A DNA stretch of 51,311 nt, taken from an uncultured Algimonas sp. GTDB lineage: Bacteria; Pseudomonadota; Alphaproteobacteria; Caulobacterales; Maricaulaceae. A program made the translations under genes and the position numbers. Every line of letters starts with the position of its first letter. The stretch's first letter is position 1. The stretch lies in the NCBI GenBank assembly GCA_937923575.1, contig CALDUL010000063.1:1-51311 (forward strand), read 5' to 3'. The notes beneath the pieces are model-generated. The model saw only the letters and a program-made list of their open reading frames with translations. It did not search any database and was not told the DNA's origin. This document shows, piece after piece, positions 36,771 to 45,549 of the stretch.

Positions 36771-38059
36771 TGAACGATATGACACCCCCGAAGACCGCCG
36801 CCGATCAAATGTGCCTCGGCGTGACCGAACGCTTGCGCCCCATCCTGCGCGATGTGCGCGACATGGTGCAGAACGACATCCTGCCGATCGAGAAGCAGTG
36901 GCACCACGAGACGGAGACCGCGGCGGATCGCTGGGCCCACACCGAATGGCAGACGGCGAAACTCGAAGAGCTTAAGTCCAAGGCAAAGTCCAAGGGGCTG
37001 TGGAACTTCTGGCTGACCAAGACGGGCCTCACCGCGTCCGACAAGGGTTTCGGCCTGACTACGGTTGAATATGCTCACCTCGCCGAGCAGATGGGCTGGT
37101 CGCATCTTGCCCCGGAAGTCTTCAACTGCTCCGCGCCTGACACGGGCAATATGGAAGTGTTCGAGAAATACGGGACAGAAGAGCACAAGAAGAAATGGCT
37201 GGAACCCATGCTCGAGGGCAAGATCCGCTCCGCCTACCTCATGACCGAGCCGGATGTGGCGAGCTCGGACGCGACGAACCTAGAGTTCAAGGCCGAGAAA
37301 GACGGCGACGAGTGGGTGCTGAATGGCGAGAAATATTGGAGCTCGGGCGCAGGCGATCCGCGCACCAAGGTCTACATCCTGATGGCTCGGACTGAGGCCA
37401 AGGGCGACTTCGACCGTCGTCACAAGCAGCACTCCATGTTCGTCGTGCCCGCTGACACGCCCGGTATCTCCAAGCTGCGGGCCATGACCATCTTCGGTCA
37501 GGACGATGCGCCCCACGGCCATTTGCACATGAAGTTCGAGAATGTCCGTATCCCGGCCGACGCGTTGCTGATCGGCGAGGGCAGGGGCTTTGAGGTCTCC
37601 CAAGGCCGCCTCGGCCCCGGCCGCATTCACCACTGCATGCGCGCCATCGGTCAGGCCGAGCGCGCACTGGAGCTGCTCTGCCAACGCGCTGTGTCGCGCA
37701 AAGCCTTCGGGCGTCCGCTCGCCAAGCTCGGCGCCAACTACGACATCATCGCGGATTGCCGCATCGGGATCGAGCAGGCGCGCCTGCTTTGCCTCAAGGC
37801 TGCTGCCATGATGGACACGGGCGACACCCGCGCCGCTGCGCCCTACATCTCCATGATCAAGGTTGCCGCGCCGAATGTCGCGCTGAAGGTCATCGACGAA
37901 GCTATGCAGATGCATGGCGGTGTCGGCATCAGCCAAGATACGCCGCTGGCTGGCATGTATGTCCAGATGCGCACCCTGCGCTACGCCGACGGCCCGGATG
38001 CCGTCCACCGCATGCAGGTCGCGCGCAAGGAACTGCGCGGCTACTCCAACAAGAAGTAA
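36770..38059 (+). CDS. Acyl-CoA dehydrogenase, ACAD10/11 type
   Basis: An FAD-dependent acyl-CoA dehydrogenase family protein of 429 residues. The segments APDTGNMEVFEKYG, MTEPDVASSDATN, WSSGAGDPRTK, HKQHSMFVVP and EGRGFEVSQGRLGPGRIHHCMR are close to human ACAD11 as I recall it. The C-terminal block reads LRYADGPDAVHRMQVARKEL; the usual catalytic YEGT motif is replaced by the ACAD10/11-type ADGPD. ACAD10/11 enzymes process 4-phosphohydroxyacyl-CoA made by the partner kinase. Here kinase and dehydrogenase are separate, coupled chains. Earlier annotation might just read acyl-CoA dehydrogenase. Confidence 0.93.
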   Translation: MNDMTPPKTAADQMCLGVTERLRPILRDVRDMVQNDILPIEKQWHHETETAADRWAHTEWQTAKLEELKSKAKSKGLWNFWLTKTGLTASDKGFGLTTVEYAHLAEQMGWSHLAPEVFNCSAPDTGNMEVFEKYGTEEHKKKWLEPMLEGKIRSAYLMTEPDVASSDATNLEFKAEKDGDEWVLNGEKYWSSGAGDPRTKVYILMARTEAKGDFDRRHKQHSMFVVPADTPGISKLRAMTIFGQDDAPHGHLHMKFENVRIPADALLIGEGRGFEVSQGRLGPGRIHHCMRAIGQAERALELLCQRAVSRKAFGRPLAKLGANYDIIADCRIGIEQARLLCLKAAAMMDTGDTRAAAPYISMIKVAAPNVALKVIDEAMQMHGGVGISQDTPLAGMYVQMRTLRYADGPDAVHRMQVARKELRGYSNKK

Positions 38060-38074
38060 CGGCAAAGACGATGG

Positions 38075-38106
38075 TGTCGCGGCCCTTCCAAGCAAGGTCC
38101 GCGACA
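38075..38106. repeat. Strong hairpin downstream of the ACAD gene
   Basis: TGTCGCGG-C-CCTT (38075-38087) pairs with AAGG-T-CCGCGACA (38094-38106), 12 pairs with one C/T mismatch and a 6-base loop. It begins 16 bases after the ACAD stop. There is no T-tract, so it is not a standard intrinsic terminator; mRNA 3'-end protection is possible. Confidence 0.6.
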
Positions 38107-38190
38107 ACTCCCAGAAAACTCAGGTCAGGGATGCGGTCTGAGGGATGTCCGGCTCAGGGTTAGCTCGGCATTCACACTGTTCGACGCGCG

Positions 38191-38204
38191 GTGTCGATCG
38201 ACAC
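38191..38204. promoter_or_regulatory. Perfect 14-bp palindrome, possible operator
   Basis: GTGTCGATCGACAC at 38191-38204 is a perfect palindrome, 83 bases before the spermidine-synthase-like start. Its symmetric half-sites are like those of a dimeric repressor. The rest of 38060-38286 holds only the hairpin and no gene I can support. Confidence 0.45.
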
Positions 38205-38286
38205 AAAAAGTCTGACTCCGAGACCGTCACGATAACGGTTCTTTATCCTTGGTCTGTCACAAAGCGGGCCAAGGAGTATCTCGGCT

Positions 38287-40563
38287 ATGGTCAATCTATC
38301 ACTCGACGCGACGACGCGGCGTGCACCCGCTTTGGGTCTGGCGGCGGTTTTCACCGCCACTATTTTCCTGTCGGCAACGCTGCTGTTCTCGGTCCAGCCG
38401 ATGTTCACCAAGCTGATCCTGCCGCTACTGGGCGGTTCGCCCAACGTCTGGAACACCGCCATGGTGTTCTTCCAGACGATGTTGCTGGGCGGCTACATCT
38501 ATGCCCACGTGTTGTCGAAATACGTCAAGCCGACGGTGCAATTGGCCGTGCATCTGGGCGTAACGGCGCTCGGTCTGGCCTTCCTGCCACTGGCCGTGGA
38601 TCCAATGCTGCGTCCGCCGGAAACTGGAATGCCGACGCTTTGGCTCATCGGCGTTTTCGCCATGACCGTGGGTCTGCCGTTCTTCGCGCTGTCCGCCAAT
38701 GCGCCGCTGCTGCAGCGCTGGTTTGCCAATACAGACCACAAGGACGCGCAGGATCCTTACTTCCTCTATGCTGCCAGCAATGCGGGTAGCCTGATCATCC
38801 TGCTGGCTTACCCCTTCCTGATCGAGCCTGTCTTCCGCCTGGGTGAGCAGACTTTCAGCTGGATGATCGGCTATGCCATGCTGATCGTCGCGCTGCTGGG
38901 CAGCGGTGCTCTGGCATTGCGTCGTCCCGCGACGGCGACCGAAACGACCGAAGTCGTCGAAGCGCCCGTGGAGACACTCGGCGCACGCCGGATTGCCTTC
39001 TGGATCCTGCTGGCCTTCATTCCGTCCAGCCTGATGCTCGGCGTGACGTCTTTTCTTTCGGCCAATATCGCGACGGGTCCGCTGCTGTGGATCCTGCCGC
39101 TCGCGCTCTATCTGCTGACTTTTGTACTCGTGTTCGCCAAGCGACCGCTGGCGACGACAGCGCGTCTTGCGCCACTGATGCCGTGGGTTCCGCTCGCCGC
39201 TCTCATCCTGGTCGCTGTGCCGGCTCTGCCCGCTTCCGTGGCTCTGGTCGGCGGTCTGGCCACGACGTTCTATATCAGCCTGTTCTGCCACGCACGGTTG
39301 GTCGAAGCCCGTCCTGACGTCTCGCGCCTGACCGTGTTCTACATCGTCATGTCCGTTGGCGGCGTGCTCGGCGGTATCTTCAACGCACTGATCGCGCCCA
39401 TCGCCTTCAACGGTGTCTACGAATATGCGATCGTCCTGTTCATTTCGATCTATCTGCTGCGCAAGGGCGAGAGCTACGAGCGTCCGTCACGCAGCGAACT
39501 GATGCGTGCCGGCGTCTTCTTTGCCATCGCCGTGGGATTCCTGTTCATCGCGCCGATGCTCGGCATGAAGAACCTGTTCGCAACGCTCTGCAGTGGCCTT
39601 GCGCTCTTCCTCGTCACGGGCGAGCTGCGCATGACACGCCGCCTGCGTGCTTTCACACTGGCGGCCATCATTCTGTTCGCCTTCTTCGGCCGGTTCGGCG
39701 CGAGTAATGTGCTCTATAAGGACCGTTCCTTCTTCTCGACCATGTCGGTGATTACGAAGACGGGCGACAAGGGCACAGAGCACCTCTTCCTGCACGGCGA
39801 CACGGTGCACGGTGTGCAGCTGCGTGAGCCTGGCAGCCTGAGCGAGCCTCAGGTCTATTACGCGCGCAATGACGGCTTCGACATCGTCATCAATGCCGCG
39901 CGTAGCCTGAAAGCTGGTCCGATGAACGTGTCCATGATTGGTCTCGGTATCGCCGGTACGACCTGCTTTGAGGAAGCCGGCGACGACTGGACCTATTTCG
40001 AGATCGACCCGAAGGTTGTCGAGATCGCTCGTGACCCGGAGCTGTTCAGCTTTATCGAGAACTGCGCGCCGGATGCCCGCGTACTGGTCGGTGATGCGCG
40101 TCAGCGGATGTTCGACGTGCCCGCCGCTTCGCAAGATCTGGTCGTCATTGACGCTTTCTCGTCCAACGCCATTCCGGCTCACCTCGTCACGGTCGAAGCA
40201 TTGGGTGTCTACCGTTCGCGTCTGAAAGACGAAAATGGTCTGGTATTCTTCCACACTTCCAACCGCTTTGCTGATGTCGAGTCAGTTGCTGCGCGCGCCG
40301 CTGAAGCCGCCGGTCTCTCCTTCCGCTTCATCGGCAGAGGTCCGGATACTCCGACCGACGGGACTTACGGGTTCAAGGCTAGCGGTGTTCTCGTCGGCAC
40401 GGAAGATGTGCTGGCGAAGCTCGACGGTCAAAACGATCTGATGCACCGCTTCTCGCCGAGCCCGACCGTGCGCGCCTGGACGGACGACTACAGCTCGATC
40501 ATCCGCGCCATGAAAGCCAAGCGCTTGAACGATCAGGTCGTAGGGGATAGCGCGGCTCCGTAA
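38287..40563 (+). CDS. Membrane-fused spermidine synthase-like protein
   Basis: A 758-residue protein. An N-terminal transporter-like membrane part (to about residue 480, a dozen segments, starting AVFTATIFLSATLLFSVQPM) is joined to a C-terminal SAM-binding Rossmann domain of the spermidine synthase fold. In that domain I see IGLGIAGTT (about 552), YFEIDPKVVEIARD, ARVLVGDARQRM and VVIDAFSSNAIPAHL. Such fused proteins are common in Proteobacteria, and many lack the polyamine-specific residues, so true spermidine synthesis is not certain. The likely ribosome site is AAGGAG, 11 bases upstream of ATG 38287. It ends 17 bases before yajQ. Confidence 0.87.
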   Translation: MVNLSLDATTRRAPALGLAAVFTATIFLSATLLFSVQPMFTKLILPLLGGSPNVWNTAMVFFQTMLLGGYIYAHVLSKYVKPTVQLAVHLGVTALGLAFLPLAVDPMLRPPETGMPTLWLIGVFAMTVGLPFFALSANAPLLQRWFANTDHKDAQDPYFLYAASNAGSLIILLAYPFLIEPVFRLGEQTFSWMIGYAMLIVALLGSGALALRRPATATETTEVVEAPVETLGARRIAFWILLAFIPSSLMLGVTSFLSANIATGPLLWILPLALYLLTFVLVFAKRPLATTARLAPLMPWVPLAALILVAVPALPASVALVGGLATTFYISLFCHARLVEARPDVSRLTVFYIVMSVGGVLGGIFNALIAPIAFNGVYEYAIVLFISIYLLRKGESYERPSRSELMRAGVFFAIAVGFLFIAPMLGMKNLFATLCSGLALFLVTGELRMTRRLRAFTLAAIILFAFFGRFGASNVLYKDRSFFSTMSVITKTGDKGTEHLFLHGDTVHGVQLREPGSLSEPQVYYARNDGFDIVINAARSLKAGPMNVSMIGLGIAGTTCFEEAGDDWTYFEIDPKVVEIARDPELFSFIENCAPDARVLVGDARQRMFDVPAASQDLVVIDAFSSNAIPAHLVTVEALGVYRSRLKDENGLVFFHTSNRFADVESVAARAAEAAGLSFRFIGRGPDTPTDGTYGFKASGVLVGTEDVLAKLDGQNDLMHRFSPSPTVRAWTDDYSSIIRAMKAKRLNDQVVGDSAAP

Positions 40564-40580
40564 CATTTACGGAGCTCTCC

Positions 40581-41066
40581 ATGCCATCCTTTGACGTCGT
40601 CAGCGAAGTCGACTTTGCTGAAGTTCAGAACGCGGTCCAGAATGTCACGCGGGAAATCGCGACCCGCTATGACTTCAAGGGATCACGCAGTGCGGTCAGT
40701 GCCGACGAGGGCGCGATCAAGATTGAGGCCGATGACGAGCTGAAGCTCAAGCAGATGCAGGAAATCCTGCGGGGCCACCTGAACAAGCGCGGCATCGAGC
40801 CGGGCCAACTGGATTACGGCAAAACCGAACCCGCCTCCGGCATGGCCGTGCGGCAGGTCGTCTCCGTCAAGGAAGGCATCGACCGCGAGATGGCCCGCAA
40901 GGTGGTCAAGGCCATCAAGGGCGCCAAGATGAAGGTGCAAGTCGCCATCCAGGGCGAGGAGCTACGCGTGTCGGGCAAGAAGCGCGACGATTTGCAAGAC
41001 GCCATCGCCTTCATCAAGGGCATGGATCTCGAACAGCCCGTCCAGTTCAAGAATTTTCGGGATTAA
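40581..41066 (+). CDS. YajQ family nucleotide-binding protein
   Basis: A 161-residue YajQ protein (UPF0234). YajQ homologues bind nucleotides, and some bind cyclic-di-GMP. It has the family start MPSFDVVSEVDFAEVQNAVQN and the motifs EIATRYDFKGS, INRGIEPGQLDYG-like (here NKRGIEPGQLDYG), and KVQVAIQGEELRVSGKKRDDLQ. It starts 17 bases after the spermidine-synthase-like gene. Its last 20 bases overlap the convergent GNAT gene. Confidence 0.94.
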   Translation: MPSFDVVSEVDFAEVQNAVQNVTREIATRYDFKGSRSAVSADEGAIKIEADDELKLKQMQEILRGHLNKRGIEPGQLDYGKTEPASGMAVRQVVSVKEGIDREMARKVVKAIKGAKMKVQVAIQGEELRVSGKKRDDLQDAIAFIKGMDLEQPVQFKNFRD

Positions 41067-41496
41067 GCCTCTTCGTCAGATAATGGCTGGAATGCCCAAT
41101 AGGTCTGCCCTCCAGCGTACCCATCAGCGTGTAGCCGAGTTTTTCATAGAAGCTCAGCGCTTGCCAGCTCGTCGTTTCGACATGAGCGAGCGCGCAGCCG
41201 GATGCGCGTGCGTGATCTTCTGCCAACTGCATCAGGGCCGTGCCGAAGCCGGAACCGCGGAACGCGTCGTCCAGCCAGAGCAGCTCTATGTGCAGTGTGT
41301 TCCAGTAGCAGCTCGCGCGTAGGCCGCCTCGGACCCCGCCGCGCTCGTCTCGTGCAAAGATGTGGAAGTCTACCGCCTCGTCGATCCGCTCGAGATCGGG
41401 GACGACCGTGCGGTTGAAGGCGATAATGCCGTAGCTGAGGGCTTTCCGATCGGCTTCGGCGGCGTCCGTGGCGAGCTCGATCGTGAGCTTGATCAC
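41047..41496 (-). CDS. GNAT family N-acetyltransferase
   Basis: A 149-residue acetyltransferase-like protein. The acetyl-CoA loop is FRGSGFGTALMQLAEDHARASG, with the R-G-x-G-x-G/A pattern intact, and the C-terminal ETTSWQALSFYEKLGYTLMG is the usual beta-5/alpha-4 segment. The substrate is unknown. Its start overlaps the amidohydrolase stop upstream by 4 bases (ATGA), so the two genes are coupled. It converges on yajQ with a 20-base overlap. Confidence 0.9.
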   Translation of the reverse strand: MIKLTIELATDAAEADRKALSYGIIAFNRTVVPDLERIDEAVDFHIFARDERGGVRGGLRASCYWNTLHIELLWLDDAFRGSGFGTALMQLAEDHARASGCALAHVETTSWQALSFYEKLGYTLMGTLEGRPIGHSSHYLTKRLNPENS

Positions 41497-43178
41497 CGCT
41501 CGTAAATGACCTTGCCGTCCACCACAGTCATGATCGGCGTCGCGTCCATCGGCTCGATTGCCGGGTCCAGCATATCGCGGTCGAAGACACTGAAATCGGC
41601 CTTCTTGCCCACTTCGATTGAACCCAAATTATCCTCCTGAAACGCGGCAAAGGCAGGCCAAAGCGTGAACATCTTCAGGGCTTCTTGCGGGCTCACGACC
41701 TGGTCTCGGCCCCAGTTTTCATTGCTATAGCCCTTGAGGTCCGTGCGCTGCATTGCGGCATGCAGTTCGATGCGCGGGTCACCGACTTCAACAGGCGCGT
41801 CGGAACCGCCAGCAATGCGCGAACCATTGTCGATCAGAGCGCGCCAGGCGTAGGCGCCCTTCAGCCGGTTCGGTCCCAGCCGGTCGACGGCGAAGTGCAG
41901 ATCGCCAATCGCGTGTGACGGCTGCATGGAGGGAATGACGCCGAGCGCCTTGAAGCGTGGGATGTCTTCGACGTCCAGGATCTGGCTATGTTCAATGCGC
42001 CAGCGCGGGTTCTTCACGGCACGCTCATTGGGCGGGACGAGCGAGAAGGCCTCTTCATACCAGTCAAGCACGGCCTTGTTCCCCGCATCCCCGATGGCAT
42101 GTGTGTTGACCTGGACGCCATTGCGCAGCGCCGCCACGAAGATCGGGATGGCCGTATCGTGGTCCAGCGTCATCAGACCGGAGTTCTCCGGGTCATCTTC
42201 ATAAGGCGAGAGCAGGGCGGCGCCGCGCGAACCCAAAGCGCCGTCGGCATAGAGTTTGACCGCGCGCGTCACGACATGCGGCGAGCCCTCGCCGCCGGCC
42301 CGCATCGAGCTGACCCGGTCGGTTGCGCGGCGTTCCGGCAGGCCGATGGAATTGTAGACCCGCAATTTGATCACGCCGTCATTGGACAGGTCGTTGATCA
42401 GCGGGACGTTCTCCGCGACCACGCTCATGGAGTGGATATTGGTCCAGCCGCGTGAGGCGTAGAGCTCGGAACCGAGGCGGAACGCCTCCACCCGTGCGGC
42501 CTTGTCCATGGCAGGGATTAGATCGGCGACCAGGTCCTGCGCATTGTCAATCAGCATGCCGGTCGGGCGGCCGTTCTCGTCCTTGTTAATCGCACCGCCA
42601 AACGGGTTTTCGGTGTCGCCATCGATCTTGGCGGCCTTCAGCGCTGCGGAGTTGGCGACCATTGCGTGACCGTCGGCACGTTGCAGGATGACCGGGTGAT
42701 TGCGCGTAACAGCGTCGAGATCATCGCGGTTCGGGAAGCGGTCTTCAGGCCAGAATGTCTCGATCCAGCCATCGCCGAAAATCGTCTCGCCATTCGGTGT
42801 TTCCGCTGCAACATCGCGTAGGCGGTCCTGCAGCTCCTTGACCGATGCAATACCAGTCAAGTCAAATTCCATCTCTCGCTTGCCGATCCCGATAAGGTGA
42901 GCGTGAGCGTCCGTCAGGCCCGGGTACATCGCCCCGCCGTCGAGATCGACCGGGGTCGCGCCCGTAGGACACCAGTCGCCTTCGTCCGCACCGGCATAGG
43001 AAATACGGTCGCCCATAGTGGCGACGGCGGCGACCTGTGGCTGGTCATCATCGGCTGTGTGGATGATCCCGCCGGAATAACAGGCTGCGACTAGCGCTTT
43101 TTTGCCCGCACTGCCGGAGCAGGCGGCAAGCGTGGCGGCGCCGATAAGGGCGGAAGAGAGCAATGCAATACGATTCAT
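41493..43178 (-). CDS. YtcJ-like amidohydrolase lipoprotein
   Basis: An exported metal-dependent hydrolase of the amidohydrolase-3 type, 561 residues. The N-terminus is a lipoprotein signal with lipobox LAAC (Cys20). The metal-binding HxH is in PGLTDAHAHLIGIG, later histidines are in VNTHAIGDAG and RIEHSQILD, and the Asp is in IAGGSDAPVEVGDP. The C-terminal block is DNLGSIEVGKKADFSVFDRD. YtcJ-type proteins act on N-substituted or formamide compounds; the substrate here is unknown. It is the first gene of a two-gene unit with the GNAT. Confidence 0.9.
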   Translation of the reverse strand: MNRIALLSSALIGAATLAACSGSAGKKALVAACYSGGIIHTADDDQPQVAAVATMGDRISYAGADEGDWCPTGATPVDLDGGAMYPGLTDAHAHLIGIGKREMEFDLTGIASVKELQDRLRDVAAETPNGETIFGDGWIETFWPEDRFPNRDDLDAVTRNHPVILQRADGHAMVANSAALKAAKIDGDTENPFGGAINKDENGRPTGMLIDNAQDLVADLIPAMDKAARVEAFRLGSELYASRGWTNIHSMSVVAENVPLINDLSNDGVIKLRVYNSIGLPERRATDRVSSMRAGGEGSPHVVTRAVKLYADGALGSRGAALLSPYEDDPENSGLMTLDHDTAIPIFVAALRNGVQVNTHAIGDAGNKAVLDWYEEAFSLVPPNERAVKNPRWRIEHSQILDVEDIPRFKALGVIPSMQPSHAIGDLHFAVDRLGPNRLKGAYAWRALIDNGSRIAGGSDAPVEVGDPRIELHAAMQRTDLKGYSNENWGRDQVVSPQEALKMFTLWPAFAAFQEDNLGSIEVGKKADFSVFDRDMLDPAIEPMDATPIMTVVDGKVIYER

Positions 43179-43241
43179 GAGCGGACGCTACCGCTCGGCC
43201 CAAGCGCTGTCACCCCGTCGCGCGCCCAAACGCGCGCAATG

Positions 43242-45281
43242 CTATGCCGCGTGTTGCATCTCTACGTGTCGGACGCGGTCGAAACTCTGCAACAGGTTCG
43301 ATAGACGGATCGGCTTGGCCAGCGCATCATCCATGCCGATATTCTTGCACAGCCGAGCCTGTTGATACTGAGGGTCTGCGGTCAGCGCGACGATGGGCAC
43401 GTCGGCATAGGACGCGTGCGAACTACGAATAGCGAGCGTTGCTTCGATGCCGTCCATCACGGGCATATGGATGTCCATTAGCACGACGTCGAACGTCTCT
43501 TGCTTCAGTCGCTCGATGGCTTCCTCTCCGTTCAACGCCGTGTCGATGTGGCCGACAAGCGTGCCGAGCAGGGAGGTGACGACGGTGTGGTTCGTCTTGT
43601 TATCGTCCACGAGCAATATGCGCATGTCGGAATAGTCCGACGGCTCCGCGGTCTGGCTGGTCTGCAGGATGTCGCCGACCAGCGCATTGGACATCGTCTT
43701 GGTGTCTTGTGCCGTGGCAATCGGCAGTGTGAGAACGAAAATGGTTCCCTCGCCCGGTTTGGAGCGCACGGTGATGCGCCCTTCCATCAGCTCGACCAAG
43801 TCCTTTGTTATGGCCATGCCGAGACCGGTTCCGCCGTAACGGCTGGAGATCGACTTGTCGGCTTGTTTGTATGGGACAAAGACCTGTTTCAGCTGTTCAG
43901 AATCCATGCCGATCCCCGTGTCACGTACGGCCAGGACAAGCTGGCGAGAGTTCACGCCTCCGGACGCGGCGAGCACGACGTCAACGCGACCGCCCTCGGT
44001 GAATTTCACTGCATTGGAGAGTAGGTTATTCAGGCACTGTTCGAAGCGGAAGTCGTCGAACAATATATGTTCTGGCACGCCCTCCTTGATGGTGCAGGTG
44101 AGGGTGGTTCCCGCGCGCGTCGCCTGTTCGTTCCACATGGCGCAGGCTTGAGAGACGACTTCCGCAGGCGAGGCTTCGCGCGGGTTGAGCTCGATCTCTT
44201 CCTCTTCCAGCTTCGAGTGCTGCAGCGTCTCGTCGACAAGGCGCACGATCTTTTCGGCTGAGTCCTGGATCAGCGTCAGCTTCGGGTTGATCGTCGGGTC
44301 GTTGTGATGATGCAGTAGCGCGTCGGCCATGCCGATGACGGCATTCATGGGCGTTCGGACCTCGTGCGAGAGACGGCTGAGAAAGGCGTTCTTGCCTTTC
44401 AGAGCCCGCTCTGCGCGTTCCTGTGCTGCGCGCAACTCGTCCTGCACGCGCAGCTGCGTCGTGATGTCGGTAAAGTAGCAGATCAGAGATCGCACGCGAT
44501 TGGTTTCGTCGAGCTCCGGCTTGATGTGGGAGCGCAACCAATGGGCTTCCTTGTTGTCGTCAATAAGGCGGGCGACGATCGTGGTCGGTGATTTTGTCCG
44601 GATGCTGTCCGTGATCGCGGCATCGGCCCGCGCACGGTCATCCGGGTGTAAGCGTTTGCGCAGCGAATCCATGTCATTCCCGGCGAAAGTGTTTGGCGCG
44701 AAATGTGCCTGCAGCGCTTCCGCGCGAATGAGAAACTCCTGCGTTTCGAGATTGAGATACCAATAGCCCGAATCGCCCAGCTCCAACGCCGTTGCGAGAG
44801 CCTGACGCTCGAGAAAAATCTGTGTGCGGTCTCGCACGAACAACAGATAGCGATCGTCGCGCCCATGGGTCATGTGCATCTCAATGTGACGCCCAGTGGG
44901 TGTGATGGCCTTGATGAGCTGCGTTTCGCCGCTCTGGCGAAGGCGTTGGTTCGTCAGCATATCGGTAAAAAGCGCGACGAACACATCGGGATCGCCGGGT
45001 CCAAAATACCCAGCGCGCGCCAGCTCCTTGACCAGCAGTGCAAAGTCAGCAGGCGGCGCGCCGTCTTCGAGGTCTAATAGATGGACCGCATTGGCGTTGG
45101 CATATTCGATTTGCATGGTGGACGCGACGACGAAGCAGCCGTCACCCGTGAGGTCGCTGATTCGCTCTATCCAGTGAAAGTCCTCGGTCCGGCGCGTAAG
45201 AATACGACGGTCATTCGTGGGCACGCGGCCGACATGCGCCTCAGCAGGCGCTTTTTCGGCGAAATCCGTTTCCAAAACCAT
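43242..45281 (-). CDS. Soluble hybrid histidine kinase with two PAS domains
   Basis: A 679-residue sensor kinase with no membrane segment, so it senses cytoplasmic signals. In order: a PAS-like domain (about 40-155), a second PAS/PAC domain (about 165-275), HisKA with phospho-acceptor His306 (FLSRLSHEVRTPMNAVIGMA), HATPase (N box LLSNAVKFTEG, G boxes DTGIGMD and YGGTGLGMAI), and a receiver domain with phospho-acceptor Asp603 (VVLMDIHMPVMDG). The partner output protein is not in this window. The gene is alone, 105 bases downstream of the tRNA-Thr gene, and is preceded by an inverted repeat at 45295-45325. Confidence 0.93.
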   Translation of the reverse strand: MVLETDFAEKAPAEAHVGRVPTNDRRILTRRTEDFHWIERISDLTGDGCFVVASTMQIEYANANAVHLLDLEDGAPPADFALLVKELARAGYFGPGDPDVFVALFTDMLTNQRLRQSGETQLIKAITPTGRHIEMHMTHGRDDRYLLFVRDRTQIFLERQALATALELGDSGYWYLNLETQEFLIRAEALQAHFAPNTFAGNDMDSLRKRLHPDDRARADAAITDSIRTKSPTTIVARLIDDNKEAHWLRSHIKPELDETNRVRSLICYFTDITTQLRVQDELRAAQERAERALKGKNAFLSRLSHEVRTPMNAVIGMADALLHHHNDPTINPKLTLIQDSAEKIVRLVDETLQHSKLEEEEIELNPREASPAEVVSQACAMWNEQATRAGTTLTCTIKEGVPEHILFDDFRFEQCLNNLLSNAVKFTEGGRVDVVLAASGGVNSRQLVLAVRDTGIGMDSEQLKQVFVPYKQADKSISSRYGGTGLGMAITKDLVELMEGRITVRSKPGEGTIFVLTLPIATAQDTKTMSNALVGDILQTSQTAEPSDYSDMRILLVDDNKTNHTVVTSLLGTLVGHIDTALNGEEAIERLKQETFDVVLMDIHMPVMDGIEATLAIRSSHASYADVPIVALTADPQYQQARLCKNIGMDDALAKPIRLSNLLQSFDRVRHVEMQHAA

Positions 45282-45294
45282 CTTAAGCGTGCCC

Positions 45295-45325
45295 TTTGAC
45301 CAACTTAAGATAGTTGTGGGTCAAA
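45295..45325. promoter_or_regulatory. Inverted repeat upstream of the hybrid kinase
   Basis: TTTGACC (45295-45301) and GGTCAAA (45319-45325) form a perfect 7-bp inverted repeat with inner AAC/GTT symmetry, 14-44 bases before the kinase start. Two CTTAAG hexamers lie in the same stretch (45282, 45304). It could be an autoregulatory site, but it also touches the T-tract of the tRNA terminator. Confidence 0.4.
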
Positions 45326-45360
45326 AAAGCGAAGACGGCGTTAACCCGGACGGGTTGCCG
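45323..45360 (-). terminator. Probable terminator of tRNA-Thr
   Basis: On the minus strand, just after the tRNA, CGGC-AACCC-GTCC-GGGTT-(AAC)-GCCG folds into a two-part stem (45336-45360). Seven bases later comes TTTTTT (45323-45328). Confidence 0.5.
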
Positions 45361-45386
45361 TGTATTCAAAAGGGCGAGAAAAGGGC

Positions 45387-45461
45387 TGGTGCCGCGAGGG
45401 AGAATTGAACTCCCGACCTCATCATTACCAATGATGCGCTCTACCACTGAGCTACCGCGGC
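45387..45461 (-). tRNA. tRNA-Thr(GGT), CCA encoded
   Basis: The minus strand reads a complete 75-base cloverleaf. The 5' acceptor GCCGCGG pairs with the 3' strand TCGCGGC (one G-U). The D arm is GCTC-AGTGGTA-GAGC. The anticodon stem CATCA/TGATG carries the loop TTGGTAA with anticodon GGT, reading ACC and ACU threonine codons. The T arm is GGGAG-TTCAATT-CTCCC. The discriminator is A and CCA is encoded (45387-45389). It lies 105 bases before the hybrid kinase on the same strand. Confidence 0.96.
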
Positions 45462-45549
45462 CAAGCCAGGCGGTGAACCCGGCGAAGCGCCGCGCTATAA
45501 CTATCACTCCGGCAGTTGAAAACCCCTTAAGCGCGGTTAGAACAGGGAT

